Of a DNA stretch of 64,000 nt, positions 55,944 through 64,000 are shown piece by piece. The stretch comes from Streptomyces sp. R41. Its GTDB lineage: Bacteria > Actinomycetota > Actinomycetes > Streptomycetales > Streptomycetaceae. The stretch is taken from the NCBI RefSeq assembly GCF_041053055.1, contig NZ_CP163443.1, positions 10,151,001 through 10,215,000 on the forward strand, written 5' to 3'. Numbering within the stretch: position 1 is the first letter of the stretch; every line of letters starts with the position of its first letter. The notes under the pieces were generated by a model, which did not search any database, was not told the origin of the DNA, and saw only the letters and a list, made by a program, of their open reading frames with translations. The translations under genes and the position numbers were made by a program.

Positions 55944-56894
55944 TCACTGCTTGACGCCGCCGGCGGCCAGCCCGCTCTGCCAGTACCGCTGGAGCAGGAG
56001 GAAAGCGATGACGAGCGGGAGGATCGAGATGAGGGAGCCCGTTACGACGAGCGCGAGCATGTCGCTGCTGCTACCCGCCCCTCCGTTCTGGGCCTGGGCG
56101 GCCCAGGAGGACAGCCCGACGGTGATCGGGTACAGGCTCGGGTCGTTGAGCATGATCAGCGGCAGGAAGTAGTTGTTCCACGTCGCGACCAGTGTGAAGA
56201 GCAAGACCGTCACCAGACCCGGTGCCAGGAGTCGCAGGGCGATCGTGAAGAAGATCCGGGCCTCTCCCGCGCCATCGATGCGAGCCGCCTCGAGGATGCT
56301 GTCGGGGACGGCGTCCTGGGCGTAGACGCGCATGAGGTAGAGACCGAAGGGGTTGACCAGGGAGGGCAGGATGATGGCCCAAGGCGTGTTGACGATGCCT
56401 GCCTTGGCGAACAGCAGGTAGGTCGGGATGGCCAGGGCGGTTGCCGGGACCATGACGGCGCCGAGGACAAGGTTGAAGGCGGCGCGGTCGCCGCGGAAGC
56501 GGAACTTGGCGAACCCGTACCCGGCGGCGGCCGCGAGCAGGGCGGCGCCGACGGCGCTGACGACGGCGTACATGACCGTGTTCAGCAGCCAGTGCGCGAA
56601 CACCCCGTCGTCCTGGGTGAAGGTCTCCCTGATGTTCGTCAGCAGCTGCGGGGCGTGCGAGAACCACAGGCCGAAGCTGTTGAACAGGTCCTGCGTGCTC
56701 TTGGTCGAGGCGACGGCCAGCCAGAACAGCGGCAGCAGGAAGTAGGCCAGGGCGGCCAGCATGGCGATCGTCAGGGGGGTGCTGCGGCGCCGGGACGCCG
56801 ACGGACGGCGACGGCCGTGCGCCACGGATGTCCGACCCCTCGCCGCGGCGCTCGCGGTCGCCGCGGGCGTGGCTGTCGCAGTGGTGGTGGTCAC
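55944..56894 (-). CDS. Sugar ABC transporter permease, MalG type (locus 3)
   Basis: A 316-aa six-helix permease. The EAA loop is EAARIDGAGEARIFFTIALRLL, and the C-terminus LQRYWQSGLAAGGVKQ is typical of MalG. The GTG at 56894 follows AGGAGG and overlaps the stop of the MalF partner by 4 nt. The N-terminal 35 residues are a Thr/Ala/Arg-rich cytoplasmic tail. Confidence 0.92.
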   Translation of the reverse strand: MTTTTATATPAATASAAARGRTSVAHGRRRPSASRRRSTPLTIAMLAALAYFLLPLFWLAVASTKSTQDLFNSFGLWFSHAPQLLTNIRETFTQDDGVFAHWLLNTVMYAVVSAVGAALLAAAAGYGFAKFRFRGDRAAFNLVLGAVMVPATALAIPTYLLFAKAGIVNTPWAIILPSLVNPFGLYLMRVYAQDAVPDSILEAARIDGAGEARIFFTIALRLLAPGLVTVLLFTLVATWNNYFLPLIMLNDPSLYPITVGLSSWAAQAQNGGAGSSSDMLALVVTGSLISILPLVIAFLLLQRYWQSGLAAGGVKQ

Positions 56895-57835
56895 GGGGTC
56901 CTCCTGCGGTTCGCGGTGAGCAGCACGGCGTAGGAGGCGATCACGATGACGAGGCCGAGCAGGAAGGACACCGTGGCCGCGTAGTTCAGCTGCTGGCCGG
57001 TGAAGGCGAGGGAATAGGAGTACAGGTTGGCGGTGTAGGAGCTGCTGATGACGGCCGGGGCGATCTTCATCAGCAGGTTCGGCTCGTTGAACAGCTGGAA
57101 GCTGCCGATCACCGAGAACAGCAGGGTGAGCATCAGCGCCGGGCGGAGAGCGGGCAGTTTGACGGACCAGGCGACCCGCCAGGCGCCCGCTCCGTCCACC
57201 GCGGCCGCCTCGTAGAGTTCCTGCGGAATGGTCCGCAGGGCGGCGTACAGGATGATCATGTTGTAGCCGACGAACTCCCAGGTCACGATGTTCGCCAGGC
57301 TGCCGAGCATCCAGCCGTCGCTGAGGAAGTGCGGAGCCGGCAGGTCCAGCTTCCGGCTCAGCTGGGCGAACGGGCCGAAGTCCGGCCCGTAGAGGTAGCC
57401 CCACATGAGGGTGGCGACCACGCTCGGGACGGCGTAGGGGACGAAGATGCCCAGCCGGATGACACGGGCGAGGCGCAGCAGGCCGCTGTCGAGTGCGAGG
57501 GCGAAGAGCAGGGCCAGCACGAGCATCAGCGGGACCTGGATCACGAAGAACAGCGCGACGCGTCCGACGCCGTGGATCAGGAGCGGGTCCTGGAGGGCCT
57601 GGACGTAGTTGTCCAGGCCGACGAACACGGTCCCGCCGATGAGGCGTTGCTCGAACAGGCTGAGGTAGGCGGCATAGCCGAGTGGGGCGAGGAAGAGCAG
57701 GAGGAAGAGCACCAGGAACGGCGCGACGAACAGCGGCCCCGCCGCACCCTGGCGGCGCACGCCAGCGGGCCCGCGGCGCGTCGGTCCTGCCCGGTGTGGG
57801 CCCTTGGGGGAGGCCGCGGTTGTGGCAGTCATCAT
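56891..57835 (-). CDS. Sugar ABC transporter permease, MalF type (locus 3)
   Basis: A 314-aa six-helix permease with EAA loop EAAAVDGAGAWRVAWSVKLPAL. The start at 57835 (a double ATG) follows AGAAAGG. It lies between the binding protein and the MalG partner in the order SBP-MalF-MalG-GH42. Confidence 0.92.
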   Translation of the reverse strand: MMTATTAASPKGPHRAGPTRRGPAGVRRQGAAGPLFVAPFLVLFLLLFLAPLGYAAYLSLFEQRLIGGTVFVGLDNYVQALQDPLLIHGVGRVALFFVIQVPLMLVLALLFALALDSGLLRLARVIRLGIFVPYAVPSVVATLMWGYLYGPDFGPFAQLSRKLDLPAPHFLSDGWMLGSLANIVTWEFVGYNMIILYAALRTIPQELYEAAAVDGAGAWRVAWSVKLPALRPALMLTLLFSVIGSFQLFNEPNLLMKIAPAVISSSYTANLYSYSLAFTGQQLNYAATVSFLLGLVIVIASYAVLLTANRRRTP

Positions 57836-57917
57836 CGGGCCTTTCTGAGGGGTGGGACTGTCCCGGCGAGGGGACGGGTCCCGCGCCGGAGCGCGGAAGC
57901 GCGGGACCCGTCGGCGG

Positions 57918-59303
57918 TCACGATGACTTGACGGTGAAGCCCTGGTTCTTGGCGTATGTGGTCAGCCGCGACTGCCACGTGCCGAGGGCGCGGACCGTGT
58001 CGGATTTGTCGGCCAGGGACTTGCCGACGGTCTCGGTCCAGTCCGTCGCCGCCTGGTCGAGGAACGGCGGCCACTGGAAGGAGGAGTTGACGGTGCCGCC
58101 GATGTCGGCGAAGAGCTGGTTGACCTTCTGGCCGCCGTAGAAGGACGGCGCGTCCCCGACGAACTCGGGGTCCGTGAGCAGGGCTTTCGTCGCCGGAAAG
58201 AAGAACTGCTCGGTGGCGAACATCTTGGCGCTGGCGGGGTTGCTGTTGAGGAACTGCGCGAACATGGCCGCCGCGATGGGGTTCTTGGTCGACCGGATGA
58301 CCGCTGTGGTCGAGCCGCCCCAGTTACCGGAGCTCGGCTTGGCGGCGTCCCACTGCGGCAGCGGGGCCGCCCGCCACTTGCCCGCGGTGGCCTTGGCCGA
58401 TCCGGAGAGGAAGACCGGGCCCCAGGCCGCGGTGAGCCAGGTGGCGTACTTGCCCTTGTTCAGTGCGGCGTACCAGGCGTCGGTGAAGTCCGGTTCGACG
58501 CCGATGACTCCCTCATCCGCCAGAGCGCCCCAGTACTCGCCGAGCTTCCTGGAGACCGGGTCGTCGACGCTGATGGTGATGTCGCTGCCGGAAGTGACGT
58601 AGGGCTTGGCGCCCGCCTGCCACAGCAGCCCGTGCCAGGCGGCGACCTGGTTGGCCGCGAGGTTGGTGAGGTAGACGTCCGGATCGGTCTTGTGGAGCTT
58701 CCGGGCCGCCGAGGCGAACTCGTCCCAGGTCCCCGGCACTTCGATGCCGTGCTTGTCGAAGATGTCCTTGCGGTACAGCATGCCCATCGGACCGGTGTCC
58801 TGCGGGATCGCCCAGACCTCGCCCTTGGGGCCGCTGACTTGGCCCCACGTCCAGTCGACGAACTTGTCCTTCAGCGCGGATGCGCCGTACGGCCGCAGAT
58901 CCAGCAGGCTGTTGGTGATGGTGAAGGTCGGGATGGCCTGGAACTCGACCTGCACCATGTCCGGGGCCCCGCTGCCGGCCTTCAGCGCCGTGCGCAGCTT
59001 GGTGTACTGCGGGGTGCCCTGGCCGGCGTTGACGACCTTGACCTTGATGGCCGGGTACTTCTCCTCGAAGAGCGCGATCTCCTGGGCGATGTTCGGGACC
59101 CAGGTCCAGAACATCAGCTCGGTCGGGGTCGTCATCGCCTTGTCGATGTCGGCCTGGCTGACCGGCTTGGAGGAAGAGGACGCGCCGCCCGAGTCGCCGC
59201 CGCACGCGGACAGCGCGGCGCCGAGGGACACGGCCCCCGTCGCGGTGAGAAAGAGCCGACGGCTCATCGGGGTGGAACTGGCAGAGGATCCGGATCTGGG
59301 CAT
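57918..59303 (-). CDS. Sugar ABC transporter substrate-binding lipoprotein (locus 3)
   Basis: A 461-aa family 1 binding protein. The signal has a twin-arginine-like MSRRLFLTATG and a lipobox LSAC (Cys34). Typical motifs are ELMFWTWVPNIAQEIALFEEKYPAIKVKVVNAGQG, GSGAPDMVQVEFQAIPTF, and VWAIPQDTGPMGMLYRKDIFDKHGIEVPGTWDEF. It shares the WTW...YRKDIFDKHGIEVPGTWDEF pattern with the locus 1 binding protein (13309), which suggests related ligands. The ATG at 59303 follows GGGAG. Confidence 0.92.
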   Translation of the reverse strand: MPRSGSSASSTPMSRRLFLTATGAVSLGAALSACGGDSGGASSSSKPVSQADIDKAMTTPTELMFWTWVPNIAQEIALFEEKYPAIKVKVVNAGQGTPQYTKLRTALKAGSGAPDMVQVEFQAIPTFTITNSLLDLRPYGASALKDKFVDWTWGQVSGPKGEVWAIPQDTGPMGMLYRKDIFDKHGIEVPGTWDEFASAARKLHKTDPDVYLTNLAANQVAAWHGLLWQAGAKPYVTSGSDITISVDDPVSRKLGEYWGALADEGVIGVEPDFTDAWYAALNKGKYATWLTAAWGPVFLSGSAKATAGKWRAAPLPQWDAAKPSSGNWGGSTTAVIRSTKNPIAAAMFAQFLNSNPASAKMFATEQFFFPATKALLTDPEFVGDAPSFYGGQKVNQLFADIGGTVNSSFQWPPFLDQAATDWTETVGKSLADKSDTVRALGTWQSRLTTYAKNQGFTVKSS

Positions 59304-59716
59304 GGTGAACTCCCGCCGTGGCGAAGGTGACGGCACGCCTGGCGAGGGCGTGCGGAACAGGGGTGAAGACGAGGAGAGGGAGGGAAAGCGCGGGCGTGAC
59401 GACCATGCGGTGGAGACTTACGCGGTCGGGGGCACGTCCTCGCGGACCGGGACCGGTGTGCGTTCCACGTGCTGCGGAGGTGGAACGCCGCGGCCGACAG
59501 GAGAAGGCGGTATGGGGCAGAGACCGGCGCGGCAGTCTGGCTCAGGGCCGACTGGCGAAGGAGAGGTCCCGCGTCGCTCGTGATTCGGGGTCGTCCGGCA
59601 GAGCGGTGCGCGGCAGTAAGAAGGGAGTGACCAGCGGCCGGTACGGCGGCTCGCCTTGGGATCACACGTCAGCCATGAGTTCTGTTGGCCGGGGTGATCG
59701 GGCTGGTCAGCGTTCG
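59304..59716. promoter_or_regulatory. 413-bp promoter region of the locus 3 importer
   Basis: No gene is visible here. A perfect 9-bp inverted repeat, GCGTTCCAC/GTGGAACGC (59460-59488, spacer 11), stands 157 bp before the binding-protein start. It could be an operator or the terminator of the upstream lacI-type gene. I did not find the TGACTGCGCAGTCA palindrome that precedes the regulator gene. Confidence 0.4.
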
Positions 59717-60832
59717 TCAGTGGTCAGTGGAACGAGCCTCCCTTCGGGAACGCGGGGCACTGCGCTGTCCGCGGCCCGGGGTCGTCCGGGGCGGCGGGGG
59801 CGCGGTCGAGGCACGGATGATGAGGTCGACCGGTGGGTCAGTCGCCGGCAAGGGATCTGCCTGCGGATTCTCGATGGAGTGCACGAGACGCTTGAGTCCC
59901 TCCCGCGCCACGGCGTCGAACGGCTGACGCACCGTGGTCAGCGGAGGACTCACATAGCCGGCGACCGGAATGTCGTCGAAGCCGACGACGCTCACGTCCT
60001 CCGGCACCCGTCGGCCGGCTTCCGTCAGCGCGCGGATGAGACCGATGGCCATGTCGTCGTTGGCGGAGAACACCGCGGTCACGTCGGGGTCGGCGGCCAG
60101 GGCGCGGCCTGCCTCGTATCCGGACGCGGCCGACCAGTCGCCCTCGACGACCGGCGGGACGTCCCTGCCCCGTTCGGTGAGCGCGGCTCGCCATCCCTCG
60201 AGGCGGTCCCGGGCGGCGTACCACCGCTGCGGACCGGCGAGGTGGTGCACGGTCGCGTGGCCAAGGTCCAGCAGATGATCGGTCGCGGCCTGCGCCATCA
60301 GGTCGGCGCCGCCGCCCGCGACCAGCACCGTGGAAGCGGCGAAGGGCGGCGGCGCGCCGATGACCAGGATCGGCACCTCGACACGGACGGACATGTCCTC
60401 GCCGTCTCCGTCCTCGTCGATGGGCTCGGAGATGACGATGCCGTCCACACCCTGGTCGAGGAGTGAGTCGAGGGCGCCGGCGATGCCCGCCGGGTCGCCT
60501 TCCATCGTGTTGACCACGCGCAGCGCGTACCCCGTGTCCCGGACGATCCTCTCGACACCCATGAGCAAGGTGGCCGGCCCGTACAGCGCCGTGCCCAGCG
60601 TCACCACACCGATGGAGCGGGTCCGTCCCGAGGCCAGCGCCCGGGCCGCGTTGTTGCGCCGGTAGCCGAGCTGCTCCGCGGCGTCGAGGACGCGGCGGCG
60701 CACATCGGCGGAGACATACGGCTCGTCGTTGAAGACCCGTGACACGGTCTTCTGCGAGACCCCCGCCAGCCGGGCCACGTCCACGCTGCGCGGCGCGGCG
60801 GAGCTCCCGCCTCGCTCCGTCCCTCGCGTCAT
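59717..60832 (-). CDS. LacI-family transcriptional regulator (locus 3)
   Basis: A 371-aa repressor. The N-terminal HTH is SVDVARLAGVSQKTVSRVFNDEPYVSADVRRRVLDAAEQLGYRRNNAARALASGRT (about residues 15-70). The C-terminal sensor has SIGVVTLGTALYGPATLLMGVE, GVDGIVISEPIDED, VFSANDDMAIGLIRALTEAG, and VVGFDDIPVAGYVSPPLTTVRQP. The ATG at 60832 is used because GGGAGA lies just upstream; an ATG 23 codons earlier is not preferred. It probably controls the importer and GH42 downstream and perhaps the divergent GH105 gene. Confidence 0.92.
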   Translation of the reverse strand: MTRGTERGGSSAAPRSVDVARLAGVSQKTVSRVFNDEPYVSADVRRRVLDAAEQLGYRRNNAARALASGRTRSIGVVTLGTALYGPATLLMGVERIVRDTGYALRVVNTMEGDPAGIAGALDSLLDQGVDGIVISEPIDEDGDGEDMSVRVEVPILVIGAPPPFAASTVLVAGGGADLMAQAATDHLLDLGHATVHHLAGPQRWYAARDRLEGWRAALTERGRDVPPVVEGDWSAASGYEAGRALAADPDVTAVFSANDDMAIGLIRALTEAGRRVPEDVSVVGFDDIPVAGYVSPPLTTVRQPFDAVAREGLKRLVHSIENPQADPLPATDPPVDLIIRASTAPPPPRTTPGRGQRSAPRSRREARSTDH

Positions 60833-60886
60833 GGTGTCTCCCGGTGGCCGACGGTCGAGCCCGATTGTGTCAGACCTACGCTGGGC

Positions 60887-60914
60887 TGACTGCGCAGTCA
60901 TGTCTACGCAGTCA
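60887..60914. promoter_or_regulatory. Operator palindrome of the LacI-type regulator
   Basis: TGACTGCGCAGTCA (60887-60900) is a perfect 14-bp palindrome with a CG-containing centre typical of LacI operators. A further half-site, ACGCAGTCA, follows at 60906-60914. It lies 55-82 bp upstream of the regulator start within the 400-bp divergent region shared with the GH105 gene. Confidence 0.7.
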
Positions 60915-61156
60915 TACGGCGGCCGTCAAGAGTCCGGACCGTATCCGTGACGTCACGCCGGGGGCGGGAGCGCGGGGACTCCAGGGATCAGCGTTCCGGG
61001 GAGTAACCGCGGTGCGAGAGCGTGACCCGGCCCGAGGCGCGCCGAAAAGGGCGCGGCTCGACGTGGGACGCAACTACAGAGCTGCCGGGGTGTGCGCGAC
61101 CATGGTTCTAGGGTCTGAACCAGGTTTGGTGACCTGAACTCCCTTTGATTCGCGAC

Positions 61157-61232
61157 AAGTTGATGACGAGCCATGGACAGCCTGTGAGGCGGGAGTTGAG
61201 GATGGGAGTCCCCATCCGTAGGAGTTGTTCAC
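61157..61232 (+). promoter_or_regulatory. Conserved leader of the GH105/GH88 gene
   Basis: This leader has a decayed copy at 51494. It contains GGCGGGAGTTGAGG, a small hairpin (GGATGGG/CCCATCC) and TAGGAG as the ribosome binding site 8-9 nt before the ATG at 61233. Confidence 0.45.
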
Positions 61233-62381
61233 ATGCATAGACGACGCCTGCTCTCCGGTGCTGTCGCGCTCGCGGCCTCCGCATCCCTCCTGCCCTCGCT
61301 GACGGGCACCGCACAAGCCGCCCCGCGCGCCGCCTCGCCCGGACTGCCGCCGAGGGCCGAGATCACCGCAGTCCTGCGGCGCGTGGCCGACCAGTGGATC
61401 GGCGCCCACACGGACCCCGGTGACAACGGCTGGGCCAACGCCACCTTCTTCAGCGGGCTGCTCGCCCTCCAGCGCCTGACGGGCAGCGCCCGCTACCTCT
61501 CCTACGCCCGCGGCTGGGCCGAGAAGCACGCGTACGGCCTCAACGGCGGCGTGACCACCCGCCACGCCGACAACCACAATGCCGGGCAGGCCTACCTCGA
61601 TCTCTACGAGAGAGAACCCGAGGAGCGGAAGCTCACCGCGATAGAAACGTCCCTGCACCGCATGGTCTACGAGGATCAGCCGGACAAGAACGACGACTGG
61701 TGGTGGGACGACGCCCTCCACATGGCCATGCCGCCCTTCGCCCGCCTGGGCGCCCTGCGCAAGGACACCCAGTACTGGGAGAAGCTGTACGCCCTCTACA
61801 ACCACACCAAGCGCATCGAGGGCGGCCCCGGCCTGTACGACCCCACCACGGGCCTGTGGTACCGCGACAAGCGTTTCCTGCCCGGCGGGATCGCTTCTCC
61901 CACGGGCAAGCCGGTCGTGTGGTCGCGAGGCAACGGATGGGTGACCGGCGGACACGTCAAAACCCTCAAGGCCCTGCCGCCCGGCGAACGGCACACCGCC
62001 GAATACCGCGACACCCTGACCCGTCTGGTGACGGCCGTGGCCGGCGTACAGCGCGGCGACGGCTTCTGGAACGTCAACCTCGCCGACGCCGCGCACCTGC
62101 CGGGCCCCGAGACCAGTGGCACGTCCTTCTTCCTGTACGGCACGTCGTACGCGATCGGCGCGGGCCTGGTCGACCGGGCCACCTACCTCCCGGTGGCGGC
62201 CCGGGCCTGGAACGGCCTCGTCACCAGCGCCGTCCATCCCGACGGCTTCCTGGGATACGTCCAGAACGTCGGTGACCGCCCGGAGTCCAGCCAGCCCGTC
62301 ACCTACGAGAGCACCGCGAACTTCGGCGTGGGTGCCTTCCTGCTCGGCGGCAGCGAACTCGCCCGCGTGGCTGGCTACTGA
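61233..62381 (+). CDS. Secreted GH105/GH88-type unsaturated uronyl hydrolase
   Basis: A 382-aa (alpha/alpha)6-barrel enzyme with an N-terminal signal (RRRLLSGAVALAASASLLPSLTGTAQA). Family features are DNGWANATFFSGLLALQRLTG, HADNHNAGQAYLDLYER, DDWWWDDALHMAMPPFARLGAL, VVWSRGNGWVTGGHVKTLK, and PETSGTSFFLYGTSYAIGAGL. GH88/GH105 enzymes remove the unsaturated uronic acid from oligosaccharides released by polysaccharide lyases. It is divergent from the locus 3 LacI regulator. The secreted form is less usual for these families, which often work in the cytoplasm. Confidence 0.88.
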   Translation: MHRRRLLSGAVALAASASLLPSLTGTAQAAPRAASPGLPPRAEITAVLRRVADQWIGAHTDPGDNGWANATFFSGLLALQRLTGSARYLSYARGWAEKHAYGLNGGVTTRHADNHNAGQAYLDLYEREPEERKLTAIETSLHRMVYEDQPDKNDDWWWDDALHMAMPPFARLGALRKDTQYWEKLYALYNHTKRIEGGPGLYDPTTGLWYRDKRFLPGGIASPTGKPVVWSRGNGWVTGGHVKTLKALPPGERHTAEYRDTLTRLVTAVAGVQRGDGFWNVNLADAAHLPGPETSGTSFFLYGTSYAIGAGLVDRATYLPVAARAWNGLVTSAVHPDGFLGYVQNVGDRPESSQPVTYESTANFGVGAFLLGGSELARVAGY

Positions 62382-62397
62382 CACGAGGACACACAGG

Positions 62398-62425
62398 GCC
62401 CCCGTCGCTGGAATGCGGCGGGGGC
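62398..62425. terminator. Bidirectional terminator between GH105 and ThuA genes
   Basis: An 11-bp stem (GCCCCCGTCGC at 62398-62408 with GCGGCGGGGGC at 62415-62425, one G-T wobble), loop 6 nt, between genes that converge here. Confidence 0.8.
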
Positions 62426-62442
62426 TCCCTTGCGCTGATCGG

Positions 62443-63735
62443 TCAGGGCTGTGCGGTGAGCGTGAAGCTCTGTGCCGCAGAGCCGTCGCAGGTGCGCTGG
62501 GTGAGCTGCACGCTGTTCGTCGAGGCGCTCGCCGCGGTCAGACACTTGCCGCTGTGCCGGGCCGTGAAGTGGTAGCGCCCGGTGCTCTCCTTGACCGGGA
62601 GCCACTGCTGGTTCTGCCCGCCCCCGTAACTCCACAGCTGGAGCGGCGCGTTGTCGGCAGTCGAGACACCGGTCACGTCGATCACCTGCTGCGGGTTGCC
62701 GCGGATGCCGACCTGGCGGTAGCCGCTGTCGGTCGAGCGGAACTGGAACTGCTGTGCCTGAGTGCCGTTGCAGGCGTACTGCTGGATCGCGGTCCCGTTC
62801 GCCGTGGCGGCCGAACGGGCGTCCACACAGGTGCCGTTGCCGGCATTCGTCAGCGAGTACCAGGCGGTCTCGGAGATCGAGTCCGCCGGCGGGGTGGTGG
62901 TGTCGGCCCCGCCCAGCCACTTCAGCCCGTCCAGCAGGAACCGGTTCTGTGTCTCACTCGCGAAGGTCGACGACAGACGCGTGTTGGTCGAGTAGTCCAT
63001 GGCGTTGTGGCCGAAGTTCGCGTACAGCATCTTGTACTTCGTGTTGGTCCACAGAATCGGGTAGTAGCCGCTGTACCAGGTCTGGTTGGGATCGGTGCCG
63101 ACCGGGAAGCTGCTGGGGTCGATCGAGGCCAGGATCTTGATGTCCGGGTTCTGCCGCAGGTCGTTGGACCAGCTGTACCACTCGCTGACCGACGAGGTGA
63201 ACGCGGCCGGCAGATTCTTGGTGGACGGGTGTGTACGGTCCTCGACCTTCAGGACCGCCGTCGTCGGACCCCAGGTGTTGGTCCGGAAGTTGCCGCTGCC
63301 GAGGAACTGGTTGTGGTACCAGGGCCAGCCCGCAGCGTTGGTCGTGAAGGCCGCGACATGGAAGCCCATCCAGGCACCCCCATTGCGCATGTACGTCTCG
63401 AAGCCTGTCCGTTGGGCCGATGTCTGCGGCAAGTCGTCGAGAAACAGCACGACTTGGTACGCGTTGACGCCGCCGCTGCTGAGCAGGTCCCAGTTGTTGC
63501 TGGCCGTGTAGGTGAAGCCGTTCGCCGCGGCCTGCTTGGGGAACCAGTCGTTCGCCTCCTTGACGAAGTCGATGTGCGCCGCGTCCCAGGTGCCGTTGTA
63601 GAGCGCCAGCACCTTGAACGGGGTCGCCGCCGTGCCGGCCTGGGCGGCGGGTGGCGCCGCCAGGCCGAGCAGCGTCGCCAGGAGGAGGAGAACCCGCAGG
63701 GCCGAGCGCGCCGGACCGGATCTGATCGTGTGCAT
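62443..63735 (-). CDS. Secreted ThuA-domain protein with ricin B-type carbohydrate-binding domain
   Basis: A 430-aa exported protein. Residues 1-33 are a Sec signal (LLLLATLLGLAAPPAAQAG). The ThuA domain (about 38-265) has KVLALYNGTWDAAHIDFVKEANDWF, YQVVLFLDDLP, GFETYMRNGGAWMGFHVAA, and LYANFGHNAMDYS. The C-terminal RICIN/CBM13 domain (about 280-430) has GTCVDARSAATANGTAIQQYACNGTQAQQFQF repeats. ThuA is a trehalose-utilisation/glutamine-amidotransferase-like fold of uncertain activity. Start: the ATG at 63735 gives the signal; a GTG at 63765 overlaps the stop of the upstream gene. Confidence 0.85.
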   Translation of the reverse strand: MHTIRSGPARSALRVLLLLATLLGLAAPPAAQAGTAATPFKVLALYNGTWDAAHIDFVKEANDWFPKQAAANGFTYTASNNWDLLSSGGVNAYQVVLFLDDLPQTSAQRTGFETYMRNGGAWMGFHVAAFTTNAAGWPWYHNQFLGSGNFRTNTWGPTTAVLKVEDRTHPSTKNLPAAFTSSVSEWYSWSNDLRQNPDIKILASIDPSSFPVGTDPNQTWYSGYYPILWTNTKYKMLYANFGHNAMDYSTNTRLSSTFASETQNRFLLDGLKWLGGADTTTPPADSISETAWYSLTNAGNGTCVDARSAATANGTAIQQYACNGTQAQQFQFRSTDSGYRQVGIRGNPQQVIDVTGVSTADNAPLQLWSYGGGQNQQWLPVKESTGRYHFTARHSGKCLTAASASTNSVQLTQRTCDGSAAQSFTLTAQP

Positions 63736-63761
63736 GGGTTGATCGATCCCTTCTGTGCGGG

Positions 63762-64000
63762 TCACGGGTAGCTGACGAGGTTGGCGACGTTGGTGGAGGA
63801 GTTGGACGGGCCGCCCTTGTCGTTGATGACGTGCCGGATCGTGCCGACGCCGCCCAGGGAGACCGTCACCATGTCCTTGAACTTCACGTTCGCGGTGTTG
63901 GGTGCCTCGATGGCGTGCTCGGCGGCCACGCTCGAGTTGGTGCTGAAGTAGCAGTAGCTGCCGAATCCGTACACCTGATGACTCGTCACCGAGTTCGCGA
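63762..64000 (-). CDS. C-terminal part of a secreted protein, cut by the window edge
   Basis: The frame is open to the window end and reads ANSVTSHQVYGFGSYCYFSTNSSVAAEHAIEAPNTANVKFKDMVTVSLGGVGTIRHVINDKGG... to the stop at 63762. It resembles the C-terminus of large secreted Streptomyces beta-helix/glycan-active proteins that I recall as poorly annotated. The stop overlaps a possible GTG start of the ThuA gene (GTGA), so the two are likely one operon. The main part lies outside the window. Confidence 0.55.
   Translation of the reverse strand, partial: ANSVTSHQVYGFGSYCYFSTNSSVAAEHAIEAPNTANVKFKDMVTVSLGGVGTIRHVINDKGGPSNSSTNVANLVSYP

Noticed and set aside
59400..59640. Possible small ORF upstream of the locus 3 binding protein
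   Set aside because: Arg/Gly-rich, no ribosome binding site, and overlaps the promoter and inverted repeat region.

Overview
The window is high-GC DNA with frequent GTG starts, strong AGGAGG-type ribosome binding sites, twin-arginine and lipoprotein signals, an LAETG sortase substrate and many sugar ABC operons. Together these point to a Streptomyces chromosome (or a close relative), probably a chromosome arm, because carbohydrate-use operons alternate with decayed genes. No rRNA, tRNA, CRISPR array or complete insertion sequence was seen.

Layout. 1-7 kb: a TetR regulator flanked by palindromic operators, a sortase-anchored surface protein, then a decayed catabolic patch (SDR fragment, luciferase-like monooxygenase fragment, P450 fragment, frameshifted SDR) ending at an intact amino-acid permease. 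7-9.4 kb: a 2OG-Fe(II)-like protein, then a small operon with a Zur-like box: a cysteine-free ribosomal protein L32, a CooC/ArsA-like P-loop ATPase and an unknown protein. 9.4-12 kb: a PAS-GAF-SpoIIE-HATPase phosphatase. 12-21.6 kb: sugar locus 1 (DeoR/LacI hybrid regulator, ABC importer, 2-hydroxyacid dehydrogenase, GH2 beta-galactosidase, phosphodiesterase). 21.6-29.4 kb: two VOC proteins, a transposase relic, a secreted PL8 polysaccharide lyase, a peptidoglycan-binding protein, an alpha/beta hydrolase, a broken DUF418 gene and ogt. 29.5-40 kb: a secreted PAP2 acid phosphatase with a beta-strand tail, then sugar locus 2 (BadF-type sugar kinase divergent from a ROK regulator, ABC importer, an unassigned 610-aa enzyme). 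40-51.4 kb: a GH65 phosphorylase with its phosphoglucomutase, a serine hydrolase, a TerD-CAP-CAP fusion, an MBL hydrolase, an RpiR regulator, and a 127-aa unknown behind a structured leader. 51.4-64 kb: sugar locus 3 (frameshifted sialidase-fold lectin protein, GH42 beta-galactosidase, ABC importer, LacI regulator, GH105/GH88 hydrolase, ThuA-ricin protein and the end of another secreted protein).

How it works together. Secreted enzymes (PL8, sialidase-fold protein, ThuA-ricin) would release oligosaccharides; three binding-protein-dependent importers, none with its own ATPase and so probably sharing a distant MsiK-type ATPase, bring them in; mostly cytoplasmic GH2, GH42 and GH65 enzymes cleave them. 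Each locus has its own regulator with a recognisable candidate operator. One operator motif occurs before the locus 1 regulator and importer, with a shorter match before the PL8 lyase, which suggests one regulon spanning about 14 kb.

Most notable: the Zur-like/L32/CooC-like operon, the unassigned 610-aa enzyme of locus 2, the TerD-CAP-CAP fusion, the double-hairpin leader at 48.65-48.76 kb, and a decayed second copy of the GH105 leader and 5' end at 51.5 kb.
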